From Photobacterium sp. JCM 19050 (GTDB lineage Bacteria > Pseudomonadota > Gammaproteobacteria > Enterobacterales > Vibrionaceae), in contig BAXG01000005.1 in the NCBI GenBank assembly GCA_001310455.1, positions 124,001-188,000 on the forward strand: 64,000 bases of DNA, written 5' to 3'. Each line of letters starts with the position of its first letter. Position 1 is the first letter of the stretch. The position numbers were made by a program, and so were the translations under genes. Under the pieces are notes generated by a model, which worked only from the letters and a program-made list of their open reading frames with translations, ran no database searches and was not told the origin of the DNA. Positions 10,131-22,853 of this stretch are shown piece after piece.

Positions 10131-11009
10131 TTATTGAGCTTTCACTGATATTTGCGTTTCCAGGGAATGACTTTCTCCCGGCTGAAGCGTAATACCGTCC
10201 CCATGCTGAGTGGACTCCACACATACCATTGTCAGGTAGCCGTCGTCATCCATATCACCCATTCCGGCGGCTCCTTCAGCCCAAGGGTTCCAGATAACTG
10301 CGCTATTATGCCCTCGGTTTGTGACAAGCAGATTGCGCGTATTCCGGGCATCATTGATGGTGACTGTATCGTCTGGTGCGGTATAGACGCGATCCAGGGC
10401 TTCAGTAAAGACCAGCGAATTACCACCAGTGAAGGTTTTAGCATCCTTCAGGCCGCCTATATAATCAGATCCCATGCCTTCGATACTGATTTCCCGCACG
10501 TCACCCACGGTAAAGTAAGAGTGGAGAGCGCCGGACATTGACCAATTGTGGTCATCTGTATTGGTGGCAGTAAGTTTCACTTTTAGTTCTGAACTGATTT
10601 CAAACGTAATTTTCAGATCAAAACGGTTTGGCCAGATGGCGAGAGTCTCATCTGAATCGGTCAAGCCGAGTTCAACGATCACACCACTTTCATTTTCACG
10701 GTGCTCAATCAAAGACCACATGCTGGTACGTGCAAATCCGTGAGCCGGAGTCGCAACGCGGCCAAACCAGGGCCAACAAACCGGGATGCCACCGCGCAAC
10801 GCTTTGGAGGGGGTGAACTCGGCTTTTTCGCTCAGCCAGATAACGTCTTTTTCCCCGGCTGGACGGAACCAGATTAAGTGACCACCATGAAGCGTGATAC
10901 CCGCTTCTGCTGCAGGATGAACCACCTTTATGACCTGCATGCCTTCGTATTCACAGATTGTGATGGTATCTGAAAGGGCATTGACGGTTTTAAGTTTCAG
11001 TAAGTCCAT
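10131..11009 (-). CDS. yeaD: D-hexose-6-phosphate mutarotase YeaD
   Basis: Galactose-mutarotase-like beta-sandwich enzyme that interconverts the anomers of glucose-6-phosphate and related sugar phosphates. Recognised by GGIPVCWPWFG, the catalytic-His motif ALHSYF and VIWNPWAEG. At 292 residues it has the family length. It follows gapA on the same strand, the conserved gapA-yeaD order that ties it to central glycolysis. Confidence 0.92.
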   Translation of the reverse strand: MDLLKLKTVNALSDTITICEYEGMQVIKVVHPAAEAGITLHGGHLIWFRPAGEKDVIWLSEKAEFTPSKALRGGIPVCWPWFGRVATPAHGFARTSMWSLIEHRENESGVIVELGLTDSDETLAIWPNRFDLKITFEISSELKVKLTATNTDDHNWSMSGALHSYFTVGDVREISIEGMGSDYIGGLKDAKTFTGGNSLVFTEALDRVYTAPDDTVTINDARNTRNLLVTNRGHNSAVIWNPWAEGAAGMGDMDDDGYLTMVCVESTQHGDGITLQPGESHSLETQISVKAQ

Positions 11010-11033
11010 AAATTGTCCTTTTAACAGCTACAA

Positions 11034-11059
11034 AAAAGGCGGCTATTAAGCCGCCTTTT
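11034..11059 (-). terminator. terminator after gapA
   Basis: Stem AAAAGGCGGCT / AGCCGCCTTTT (11034-11044 with 11049-11059), 4-nt loop, and an A-run at 11032-11037 that is the T-run of the minus strand. It lies between gapA and yeaD, so yeaD probably depends on partial read-through. Confidence 0.85.
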
Positions 11060-11075
11060 CAAGAATCAGGATTGA

Positions 11076-12098
<1,023 letters not shown>

Positions 12099-12122
12099 TC
12101 AAGAAAAATCTGGTAGTAAAAT

Positions 12123-12151
12123 TACATAAACATAGGGCCCCATGCAAGCAA
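12123..12151 (-). promoter_or_regulatory. candidate gapA promoter
   Basis: On the minus strand TTGCTT (12151-12146), 17-bp spacer, TATGTA (12128-12123), about 52 bp ahead of the gapA ATG. The rest of 12072-12514 shows no gene I can support. Confidence 0.4.
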
Positions 12152-12514
12152 AATCCCGGGCAAAATTGCTTTGGGTCAATTATACATACGAATTTTTTTA
12201 CATTCACACAACAAGGCGACGAAAAAATGTTCGTAGTGAACATATACTACACATTGGCCTGATTAAATGATGTTGCGGAAGTGACACGTTCATTGAGCTT
12301 GGCAATGGTCGGGATTTTTAGGCGATGGCCAAATGCTGCCTGGCGGATAAAAACAGGTAAATAGCGAGAGATGAGGTTTTACGTTTCTCAATTTCGTGAG
12401 GGTATGAGTTGTCGCGACTGAAATCCAGGTGATTTGGCCGTCTAATTTAAAGGCGCAGAAATCAGGGAGATTCCAGCGCCTTATTCGAAGGGGTTGGACT
12501 GGCTTGGGTGACAA

Positions 12515-13364
12515 TCAGTTTTTCATCGAAACCGTTATCTTTTTATATTCACCTGACTGAATATTATCTGAAATATCTTCTGCGAGATCGTTGAGATATT
12601 CGCGGTCGGCCGCGCTCATGGGATACAAACTGTTGAGCTGTGAGCCTTTTGCTACCCCCCAGTTCGAACTCCCCGGCGACCCGGGTCCATAGGTAGGCAT
12701 TTTTCTCATTGCCCAGTTGGTGGTATGTGGTCGCCATTGCCCGTATCGCTTCCGGAATGGTTTGTTCAAGGGCGGGTCCTTCTGAACCGTCATACAACTC
12801 CAGGGCACCATGCAGGTATGACAGGGTCTTGTCTTTATCTTCACTGTTATAAAACGTTGCAAGCGCCAATTGAAGATCCGGTGTTTTCATTTTGGGCGAG
12901 TTTTCCAGAGCAGCAAAACGTTCTCTGGCAGCACTGTCACCGGTTGAAATGAGATAGAAAAGGACGTGGGGGTCATTTGAGATACTGAGTTCTTTTTGAA
13001 TCTTTTCGATATCAAACCGAACCTTGATCATGGATTCCGCGCGTGACCGTTTCAGATCTTTTGTCGATGTCGAGCCGGTCGCAGGAGCATATTCCAGGCA
13101 TTTTTGATATTCCTCGGTAAAGCGCAGTTCTTTAAGCTTCCCGACATCAGAAGGTGAAGTCAGGTTTTCAAAACGTTGTTGGATAATAGAAGTACGCGGC
13201 GTTTCGCAGTGTCCGTCTTCAATGTTGAAGCCGGTGCAAAGGTCCGGGTGATTCCCACAAATGTTGTCGGGAGAGTTTTCGTCACCTAAGCATGCGGACA
13301 GCAGGGGGATGGCGGCGAATATAAAAGGTTTGGTTGCTGATTTTAGTGAGAAAATCATATGCAT
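12515..13364 (-). CDS. DUF2989 family lipoprotein, copy A (frameshifted)
   Basis: Predicted outer-envelope lipoprotein with lipobox LLSAC near residue 24. The mature part carries conserved cysteines (ICGNHPDLCTGFN, GHC) and helical TPR-like segments. It closely parallels copy B just upstream in sequence and length. The final 60 residues are shifted: one base missing in the C-run near 12655-12660 breaks the frame, and the other frame supplies SLYPMSAADREYLNDLAEDI, aligning with copy B. DUF2989 proteins are known mainly in Vibrionaceae and relatives and have no assigned function. Confidence 0.8.
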
Positions 13365-13503
13365 GCTCCTTTTATCCTTAAACCCGGCCGTGCAGTGCCG
13401 GAAACAATGTCCATGTCATTTTAAGCGTATCACAAATGAGACCGCTGTCCTCGGAGAGTGTCAGTCTTGTGAACACAGCAAGCAATTAATTTTGCTGGGA
13501 AAG

Positions 13504-13530
13504 GGAGGGGCGCGGCGTCGCAGCCCCTCC
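13504..13530 (-). terminator. hairpin after DUF2989 copy B
   Basis: GGAGGGGC (13504-13511) pairs with GCCCCTCC (13523-13530). The minus-strand T-run behind it is weak, so this may be a poor terminator that lets copy B read into copy A. Confidence 0.45.
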
Positions 13531-13535
13531 TGGTG

Positions 13536-14378
13536 TTATTGTTGGACGTTGAGCCGGATGGCTTTGTATTCTCCGTCGTCAATGTCATCAGCAATATCTT
13601 CGGCGAGGTTATCCAGCTTCTCACGGGTTTCATCATCCATCGGGAACATCATTGATAACTGGCGGCTTTCTGCAACACCGAGCTTGAATTGTGCTGCAAT
13701 TTGGGTCCAAAGGTAGGCATGTAGGGTATCGCCCAGCCTGTTATATGACGTCGCTATTGAGCGAATAACTTCGGGGATGACATGGTTTCGGGTTTTTCCC
13801 TTTTTCCCATCATATAGTTCTAGGGAGTGGTGAAGTAGTCGCAGTGTTTTCTTTTCGTCTCTGTGGGTGTAATAGGTAGCGAGTGCGAGCTGGAGGCGGG
13901 GCGTTTCCATAACGCGTGTTCCCTCGAGTTCAAGAAACCGCTGCTGGGCCTGTTGATCACCTTTCCCCCAGAAATAAAAAAGCACTTCCGGCTGGCTGGA
14001 TCTTTTTAGTTCGTTTTCCAGACGCTCTATTTCATTGTGGCTGTGGATAAGCGCCTCACTGCGTGAACGCTTTCGGTCCTTCAACTTGGTCGTTACGATT
14101 TGGGCCGAGAGATCTATGCACTTTTGATACTTCTGCCACAACATCAACTCATCGAATTTATGCAGTGCTGTAGGCTCTTTCATAACATCGTAACGTTGCC
14201 AAATCAGATCGGTTCTCTGGTGGCGGCACTGTCCGTCGTTATTGTTCAAGCCGGTACAAAGTGACGGGTGTTTTTCGCACAATTCTGACGTGGACATACC
14301 AAATTCAAAACATCCAGACAAAAGAATAGGTGCGCAGAAAGCGAAAAATCGGAACAGGCTTTTTTGTCGTAAAATCAT
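13536..14378 (-). CDS. DUF2989 family lipoprotein, copy B
   Basis: 280 residues with lipobox LLSGC near residue 22, then the same cysteine pattern as copy A (LCEKHPSLCTGLN, GQC). The C-terminal half has repeated helical segments (RLQLALATYY, IPEVIRSIATSYNRLGD, AYLWTQIAAQF). The two genes lie in tandem on one strand and look like an old duplication. Function unknown; surface or periplasmic location is inferred from the lipobox. Confidence 0.85.
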   Translation of the reverse strand: MILRQKSLFRFFAFCAPILLSGCFEFGMSTSELCEKHPSLCTGLNNNDGQCRHQRTDLIWQRYDVMKEPTALHKFDELMLWQKYQKCIDLSAQIVTTKLKDRKRSRSEALIHSHNEIERLENELKRSSQPEVLFYFWGKGDQQAQQRFLELEGTRVMETPRLQLALATYYTHRDEKKTLRLLHHSLELYDGKKGKTRNHVIPEVIRSIATSYNRLGDTLHAYLWTQIAAQFKLGVAESRQLSMMFPMDDETREKLDNLAEDIADDIDDGEYKAIRLNVQQ

Positions 14379-14489
14379 AGTCAGTGGCGTTCCTTTGCTG
14401 ACAATGTTGTATTTTGATTATGTGGTTCTTGACGCAAGTGGCTCTGTAAGTAGTTTAAACGCATAGGGATCGTAATAGCAGGAAATTGT

Positions 14490-14774
14490 ATGAAAGTTGA
14501 AGATCTTCTCTCAATGATGACACCGGAAGTTTATGAACGGATGTCCTATGCCGTTGAGACAGGCAAGTGGCCGGACGGCACTCCGCTCACCCCGGAGCAG
14601 CGTGATTCTGCCATGCAAGCGGTTATGCTTTACCAGTCCCGCCATAACGAACAGGCGCAACATATGACTGTCGCTCAGGGTGGAGAAATTGAGTTCAAGT
14701 CAAAAGCTGAACTTAAAAAAGAGTTTGGTGAAGGGCAGGAAGACATCGTTCGGGTAAATCCAAATCTGCATTGA
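14490..14774 (+). CDS. yeaC: YeaC family protein (DUF1315)
   Basis: 94-residue cytoplasmic protein matching YeaC (LLSMMTPEVYERMSYAVETG, KWPDGTPLTPEQ). Function unknown; it travels with gapA, msrB and ansA in many gammaproteobacteria. Preceded by AGGAAA at good spacing and followed by a strong bidirectional terminator. Confidence 0.88.
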   Translation: MKVEDLLSMMTPEVYERMSYAVETGKWPDGTPLTPEQRDSAMQAVMLYQSRHNEQAQHMTVAQGGEIEFKSKAELKKEFGEGQEDIVRVNPNLH

Positions 14775-14804
14775 TTTGGTGCCATACAGGCGGTCAACGA
14801 ATGA

Positions 14805-14830
14805 AAAAGGCAACCGAAAGGTTGCCTTTT
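14805..14830. terminator. bidirectional terminator between yeaC and ansA
   Basis: Perfect stem AAAAGGCAACC / GGTTGCCTTTT with a GAAA tetraloop. Confidence 0.9.
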
Positions 14831-14857
14831 GCTTTTGAAATAATGGGTTTTTATGAT

Positions 14858-15868
14858 TTAAAGCGAAAGCTCGCCGCGCAGGTCTTGCTGGAGCATTGTG
14901 CGGACTGTTTCCGGAGGAAGATCCTGGCTAAGCAGAAAGTGAAGCTTGGCAAGCGCTGCTTCCGGAGTCATATCGAAACCACTCAGGACGCCAGCGTCAG
15001 CCAGGGCACAGCCTGTTGCATACCCACCCATATTGACGCGGCCAGCAAGGCATTGCGTCAGGTTAAGGACGATAACTCCGCGCTTGGTTGCTTCTTCAAG
15101 CCAGAAGAGCAGGTCCGGGTTTTGCGGTGCATTCCCTACGCCAAAAGACAGCAATATCATGGCGTTAACCGGTTGCTGCAGGGCGTTGCGGATAACTTCC
15201 GGAGAAATCCCCGGATACATCATGATGATCGCAACCGGCTGCTCCGTAATGGTATGCACCGTGAACGGGCCTTCCGGCTTTTTGTCCAGCTCTGCGGCTC
15301 GAACCTGGATGCTGATTCCTGCTTCCAGAAGAGGCGGATGGTTTGGTGATGTGAAAGCATCAAAACCATCTGCGTGGGACTTTGTGCTTCGGTTGCCGCG
15401 AATCAGCTTGTTATTGAAGAACAGAGCAACTTCATTGATTGGGTAGTTGGCTGCAATGTGAAGGCTGTTCAGTAAGTTTGACTGGCCGTCTGAGCGCAGC
15501 TCTGCCAATGGAATCTGGGAGCCAGTAATGATGACCGGTTTATCCAGATTTTCCAGCATAAAAGAGAGCGCAGATGCCGTGTATGCCATGGTGTCGGTAC
15601 CGTGAAGGATCACGAAACCGTCGTAATTGTCGTAGTTGTCCCGAATATCGTCAGCAATGCGTTGCCAGTCCGCTGGCGTCATGTCCGATGAATCGATCAG
15701 AGGTGAATACTCATGGATCGTGAAAAGTGGCATTTCTGGTCGATGGAATTCCGGCATTCTTTTCAGCTGGTCCTGCATGAAGCCGGATACGGGTACATAG
15801 CCATGATCGGACTTTTGCATACCAATGGTGCCGCCGGTATAGGCGATGTAAATGTGTTTTCTTTCCAT
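14858..15868 (-). CDS. ansA: type I (cytoplasmic) L-asparaginase
   Basis: Hydrolyses asparagine to aspartate and ammonia in the cytoplasm. Both catalytic threonine motifs are present: YTGGTIGM at the N terminus and HGTDTM near residue 90. No signal peptide, which fits the type I enzyme. I use the third of three tandem ATGs (15868, MERKHIYIAYTGG) since it matches the E. coli AnsA N terminus; 15874 is the alternative. Lies downstream of sppA on the same strand. Confidence 0.93.
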   Translation of the reverse strand: MERKHIYIAYTGGTIGMQKSDHGYVPVSGFMQDQLKRMPEFHRPEMPLFTIHEYSPLIDSSDMTPADWQRIADDIRDNYDNYDGFVILHGTDTMAYTASALSFMLENLDKPVIITGSQIPLAELRSDGQSNLLNSLHIAANYPINEVALFFNNKLIRGNRSTKSHADGFDAFTSPNHPPLLEAGISIQVRAAELDKKPEGPFTVHTITEQPVAIIMMYPGISPEVIRNALQQPVNAMILLSFGVGNAPQNPDLLFWLEEATKRGVIVLNLTQCLAGRVNMGGYATGCALADAGVLSGFDMTPEAALAKLHFLLSQDLPPETVRTMLQQDLRGELSL

Positions 15869-15927
15869 CATCACAAAAAACTACATGCTCGGTGGGAGTG
15901 GGTTCGCAGTATACACGCCCAACTAGT

Positions 15928-15953
15928 GAAAAAAAGCCCGGCTTCTGCCGGGC
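15928..15953 (-). terminator. terminator after sppA
   Basis: GCCCGGC (15936-15942), TTCT loop, GCCGGGC (15947-15953), with the A-run at 15928-15935 giving a T-run on the minus strand. Confidence 0.85.
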
Positions 15954-15964
15954 AGCTCTCACTT

Positions 15965-17830
15965 TTAGTTATAGGTGCAATTCAGACAAAATACATATTG
16001 CCCATTTGGATCATTAAAGTTATTGAGCAGTGATACTTTTGCGCTGACTTCATTGCTGAGCGGTTTAAAGGCTGTTGGAATCAAGCTTTGCAGAGGCTGA
16101 CCAATCAGTGAAACACTGACCTGTCCCATCAAGTCTTGAATGGCCTGTTCAAAGGGTGACAAAGGCTCCTGCATCCAGTTCAGTTCATATCGGTCCAGAT
16201 CAGCAAGTTTCGCCGCTTCTGTGACTGCATCATCAAAATCACCAAGTTGATCCACAAGACCGCGGTCGAGCGCATCCTGGCCGGTCCAGACTCGCCCCTC
16301 AGCCACTTTTTCGGCTTGAGCCATAGACATGTTACGACCCTGACTAACGACAGAAAGGAAGCGTTGGTATCCGTTTTCAATGCCGAGCTGCATGATATCG
16401 GACACGGCGGCAGGCAGTGGCCGGATAGGGCTTACTCCGCCAAATTGCGTGGTTGAAAGGCCATCACTGCTGATGCCGTATTTATCCAAAGTATCTTCAA
16501 ACGTGGTGAACAGGCCGAAGATACCGATAGAGCCGGTAATGGTCGTTGGTTGCGCGATGATGTGGTTGGCATCTGAAGAGATCCAGTAGCCGCCGGATGC
16601 CGCCATGCTCGACATTGACACGACAACAGGCTTGCCGGCTGCTTTCAGAGCCTGGACTTCATTGCGGATAACTTCAGACGCGAAGGCGCTGCCACCCGGG
16701 CTGTTCACGCGCAGGATGACGGCTTTGATTTTGTCGCTAAAGCGGGCATCGCGCAGTTGGGCTGCAATGGTATCGCCACCGGCTGCACCGTCGCGGGAGG
16801 GACCATCGATAATCGCACCGGAGGCGATGATGACGGCAATCTGGTCATTTCCGGTGATGTTAAAGCCCATCGCCGGCGTACTATAGTAATCATAAAGGCT
16901 GATGTGCTTGAAGCTGTGGTCCCCGTCTGAGCCAAATTTATCTTCCAGGAACTGACGGATTTCCGGTCGGTTAGCCAGTTTGTCTACCAGACCCATGTTG
17001 ACGGCAAACCGGGCGAAATCTCCATTAGCCTGTTTCATCCGGGAAATCAGGGTTTCTGTATCCGGAGAGAGGCTGGCAGCTTCAATATTTCGGTTGTGCG
17101 CGACATCGCCGGTATAGGCAGCCCAAAGCTGTTTTAGCCAGACTCCGTTAGCTTCCCGCGCAGAGTTGGACATGTCATTCCGGATAAAGGGTTCAACGGC
17201 AGATTTGTATGTACCTACTCGGAATACGTGCGTAGTGACGTCGAGTTTGTCCAGCAGGCGCTTGAAGTAAAGCTGGTAGCTGCTGTAACCCTGTAACATC
17301 ACGCCCCCATCTGGTGCCATCAGCACTTCATCAGCATAACTTGCCAGGTAGTACTGGCTTTGGCTGTAGTGAGAGCCTACCGCATAGACTGGCTTACCGG
17401 ACGCCTTAAACTCGTTGATGGCTTTAGCAATGTAACGCAGTTTGGTGAGGCTGGTCTCCGGCATATCCCGGAGGCTCAGGACCAGACCGGTAATTTTGTC
17501 ATCCTGCGCCGCAGCGCGAATGGCATCAACAATATCAAACAGGACATTTTCGGTTGGCAACTCGTCACCAAGCAGGCGGCGAGAAAGGTTGTCCACAGGG
17601 CGGGAATATGTGGGCTGTTCAACTATCGGGCCATATAGGTTTACCAGCAGCGCACCTTCATAGCCAGCTTGAACTGGTTCTTCGGTCAATTTCGAGGATT
17701 CACGCCAGCCAAAGATCACAATGGCAATAATAAGGAGAAACAAGAGGTTCAGGATCAACTGGCGGGTGAAACTGAGGGTCTTCCATATCAGCTTAAAAAA
17801 GCCGCCAATGACTTTAAATAATGCCTTCAT
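15965..17830 (-). CDS. sppA: signal peptide peptidase SppA (67K type)
   Basis: Membrane-anchored serine protease that degrades cleaved signal peptides. One N-terminal membrane segment (LILNLLFLLIIAIVIFGW), then two S49 domains. The general-base Lys lies in FRVGTYKSAVEPF and the nucleophilic Ser in SMSSMAASGGYW. I start at the ATG at 17830 (MKALFKVIGGFF), which has AGGACA upstream; the frame is open 60 bp further but without such a site. About 621 residues, the long form. Confidence 0.93.
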   Translation of the reverse strand: MKALFKVIGGFFKLIWKTLSFTRQLILNLLFLLIIAIVIFGWRESSKLTEEPVQAGYEGALLVNLYGPIVEQPTYSRPVDNLSRRLLGDELPTENVLFDIVDAIRAAAQDDKITGLVLSLRDMPETSLTKLRYIAKAINEFKASGKPVYAVGSHYSQSQYYLASYADEVLMAPDGGVMLQGYSSYQLYFKRLLDKLDVTTHVFRVGTYKSAVEPFIRNDMSNSAREANGVWLKQLWAAYTGDVAHNRNIEAASLSPDTETLISRMKQANGDFARFAVNMGLVDKLANRPEIRQFLEDKFGSDGDHSFKHISLYDYYSTPAMGFNITGNDQIAVIIASGAIIDGPSRDGAAGGDTIAAQLRDARFSDKIKAVILRVNSPGGSAFASEVIRNEVQALKAAGKPVVVSMSSMAASGGYWISSDANHIIAQPTTITGSIGIFGLFTTFEDTLDKYGISSDGLSTTQFGGVSPIRPLPAAVSDIMQLGIENGYQRFLSVVSQGRNMSMAQAEKVAEGRVWTGQDALDRGLVDQLGDFDDAVTEAAKLADLDRYELNWMQEPLSPFEQAIQDLMGQVSVSLIGQPLQSLIPTAFKPLSNEVSAKVSLLNNFNDPNGQYVFCLNCTYN

Positions 17831-18021
17831 CAATTGTCCTGTTTTCAAAACGTTTCCTTGTATCCTATCGGATAAGGTAGACAGAACCAATGAACTTTCA
17901 GTGTTATGGCGGGCTATTTACCTGCACCACAGAGGGAGAGACCTCATGGCCGGGTAAGAAAGTGTGCGTAATGTTGCTATTTTGTAAACGCGTGTTTGAA
18001 ACTTGTGTTGCACATGGTTAC

Positions 18022-18036
18022 TCTGGTCTGACCAGA
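18022..18036 (+). promoter_or_regulatory. FadR-type operator upstream of fadH
   Basis: A perfect 15-bp palindrome TCTGGTCTGACCAGA. The core CTGGTC-N-GACCAG is the known gammaproteobacterial FadR site. It lies about 20 bp ahead of the fadH start codon, overlapping where the promoter or early transcript would be, a position suited to repression in the absence of fatty acids. Confidence 0.8.
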
Positions 18037-18040
18037 ATGA

Positions 18041-20067
<2,027 letters not shown>

Positions 20068-20161
20068 TTGTGCGTCGGGGGCGAATTCCAACACAAACTG
20101 AGGGGCAATTATTTTCAGTGATTGTGCTAAGTTAGCAGAAAAACAACCACCGGACTTTTTT

Positions 20162-20710
20162 ATGGATGCTTTGTCATTACTTCTCAACCGCCGTTCCATT
20201 CCTAAGTTGTCGGCTCCCGCCCCTGAGGGTGACGTGTTGGAAAATATCCTCAGTGCAGGTTTGCGGGCGCCGGACCACGGTGGTCTGACGCCTTGGGAAT
20301 TTGTTGTGGCGTCCGGTGACGGTCTCCACCGGCTGTCTTCCGTTTTGGAAAGTGCTGCCCGCGCTGATGGTGCAGAAGATGCGGTTGTTGAAAAAGCGAA
20401 AAATGCGCCTTTCCGGGCACCCATGGTGATTACCGTTATCGCACGTGTACGCCAGCACCCCAAAGTACCGGTATTCGAGCAACATATTTCTGCCGGCTGC
20501 GCAGCTCAGGCCATGCAGATGGCTGCTGTTGCCCAGGGTTTTCAGGGATTTTGGCGCACCGGCAGCTGGGCTTACCATGAGATTGTCCGGGAGGCTTTTG
20601 GCGTGAATGGTGACGATCAAATCGTTGGTTTCCTCTATGTCGGTTCTCCGGGCTGTCAGGAAGCCAATGCACCCAGTCGGGACCTTTCCCGATATGTCAC
20701 GTATCTCTAA
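20162..20710 (+). CDS. ydjA: nitroreductase family protein YdjA
   Basis: 182-residue FMN-dependent NAD(P)H nitroreductase-like protein. RRSIPKLSAPAP and APDHGGLTPWEFVV match YdjA, and GFWRTGSW is the conserved C-terminal block. The physiological substrate is unknown. It stands between fadH and topB and is intact. Confidence 0.9.
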   Translation: MDALSLLLNRRSIPKLSAPAPEGDVLENILSAGLRAPDHGGLTPWEFVVASGDGLHRLSSVLESAARADGAEDAVVEKAKNAPFRAPMVITVIARVRQHPKVPVFEQHISAGCAAQAMQMAAVAQGFQGFWRTGSWAYHEIVREAFGVNGDDQIVGFLYVGSPGCQEANAPSRDLSRYVTYL

Positions 20711-20828
20711 GATGCTGAGAAGCGGGTTCAATACGTTAGTTAACTGTCTTTTTATACAGTAAAACTTGCTCCGCTCAACCCCATTGGGTAGAGTGGAGCG
20801 AAGTTTGTGTTCGACAGCTTATTTCACT

Positions 20829-22853
20829 ATGACCCGTTCAGGCTCCTACCGCCTCATTGTTGCAGAAAAACCCAGCCTTGCCCGCGCTATTGCCGCCGTC
20901 CTGCCTCGCCCCCATAAACAACAAAAAGGCTATATTGAAACTGCCGGCGGTGACATTGTCACCTGGTGCATCGGTCACCTTCTGGAGCAAGCTGAGCCGG
21001 AAGCCTATGACGAAAAATACAAGCAGTGGCGGTTGGAAGATTTGCCGATTGTCCCGGAGTCATGGATTCTGAAACCGCGCAAGACAGCCTCTGCTCAATT
21101 GCAGGTTGTGAAAAACTGCTTAAGGATGCCGGGCAGGTTATCCATGCCGGAGACCCGGACAGGGAGGGGCAGCTTTTGGTCGATGAAGTGATTGACCATG
21201 CTCGGTTGTCACAAGCCAAGAAAAAAAATGTACAGCGTCTTTTAGTTAATGACCTGAACCCTCAAGCAGTGAAAAAAGCACTTTCCGCATTGCGTAGCAA
21301 CGAAGAATTTGTCCCGTTGTCAGTCTCTGCACTGGCTCGCTCGAGAGCAGACTGGCTCTACGGTATGAACATGTCCCGGCTTTATACTTTGCTTGGCCGT
21401 CAGGCCGGATACAACGGCGTTCTTTCTGTTGGCAGGGTACAGACTCCCGTACTGGGGCTGGTGGTTGCCAGAGACGAAGAAATAGAAAACTTTGTCAGCA
21501 AACCTTATTACCAGGTTGATGCCATTATTCCTTATCAGGGCTTTGATATTCGTGCGCGTTGGCAACCGAGTGAAGCCTGTTCCAAATGGCAGGATGAGCA
21601 AGGGAGGGTGTTAAGCCGGCCTCTGGCGGAAAATGTTGCCCAGCGTATAACCGGGCAACCTGCCACGGTAAAAGAGAGTGAACGGAAAGACAAAAAGCAT
21701 GCTCCACCTCTTCCTTACAGCTTGTCCGCACTCCAGATAGATGCAGCTAAACGGTTCAGGCTAAGTGCCAACGATGTGCTGGCATGCTGTCAGGCTCTGT
21801 ATGAAAAACACAAACTGATTACCTATCCGCGCTCAGACTGCCGTTACCTTCCCAAGGGCCACTTCAATGAGGCTTCGGATGTCAGTAAGGCCATCGCTGC
21901 AACGGATCCGGCACTAGCCAACGCAGTTAGAGATGCGGACTTTTCCCGTAAGTCGCGCGCATGGAATGATAGTAAAGTCGAAGCTCACCACGCGATTATT
22001 CCGACATCAAAATCCTCTTCCTTAGAAAAACTAACCCGTAGTGAACAGCAGGTGTACAACCTGATAGCACGCCAGTACCTGATGCAGTTTTACCCTCATG
22101 CGGTGTCACTGGAAGCGAAACTGGTTTTTGACATTGCCGGGGGGCTTTTCGCCGCTAAAGGGAAAATGTGGAAATCCCAGGGCTGGCGTACGCTGATGGG
22201 TAAAGATGATGACGAAGATGAAGCGCTGACGCAAAAGGTGCCGCCGCTGAATGTTGGGGAAGTCCACCTGTGCGAACGTGGGGAGGTGTTGGATAAAGTG
22301 ACCGAACCACCTGCCTATTTTATCGAAGCCACGCTATTGCAGGCGATGACAGGTATCGCGCGTTACGTAAAAGACACGTCACTTAAAGCGATTTTGCGTG
22401 AAACTGACGGCCTAGGAACGGAAGCGACCCGGGCCGGGATACTTGAGCTCTTGTTCAAGCGCAGTTTTTATCAAGGGAAGGAAAATCTATTCGATCAACT
22501 CCGAGTGGGCGGGGACTTATCCATGCACTGCCTGATATGGCATCAACACCGGATATGACAGCACACTGGAACATCAGTTGCAATTAATGGCGGAGCGGCA
22601 AGGCAGTTACAAGCAGTTTATGGATGGTTTGACCCAGAGGGTGAGTGAGATTATTCAAAATGGTGTGGCTAATGGCGCTCCCCATTCATTGCGGGGTCTA
22701 CCATCCAAGCCTGCTTTTAAATCCGGAGGTAAAAAGGGTTACCGACGTAAAACATCCCCGGCTAAGTCTGCAGGTTCAAAAACAACCGGGAGTAAAGGTT
22801 CACGGCGAAAAACCGCGTCGGGTAAACGTTCCGGATCAGGCAAAGCGAGTTAG
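20829..22853 (+). CDS. topB: DNA topoisomerase III (three frameshifts)
   Basis: Type IA topoisomerase that decatenates replication intermediates. TOPRIM motifs [12 protein letters not shown] and [12 protein letters not shown] are present, the active-site tyrosine is in [12 protein letters not shown] (near residue 330), and [17 protein letters not shown] sequence closes the core. Single-base losses near 21110, 22490 and 22565 split it; each repaired stretch aligns to E. coli TopB (for example [25 protein letters not shown]). The C-terminal tail is rich in Lys, Ser and Gly. It ends overlapping the convergent GGDEF gene by a few bases. Confidence 0.92.
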
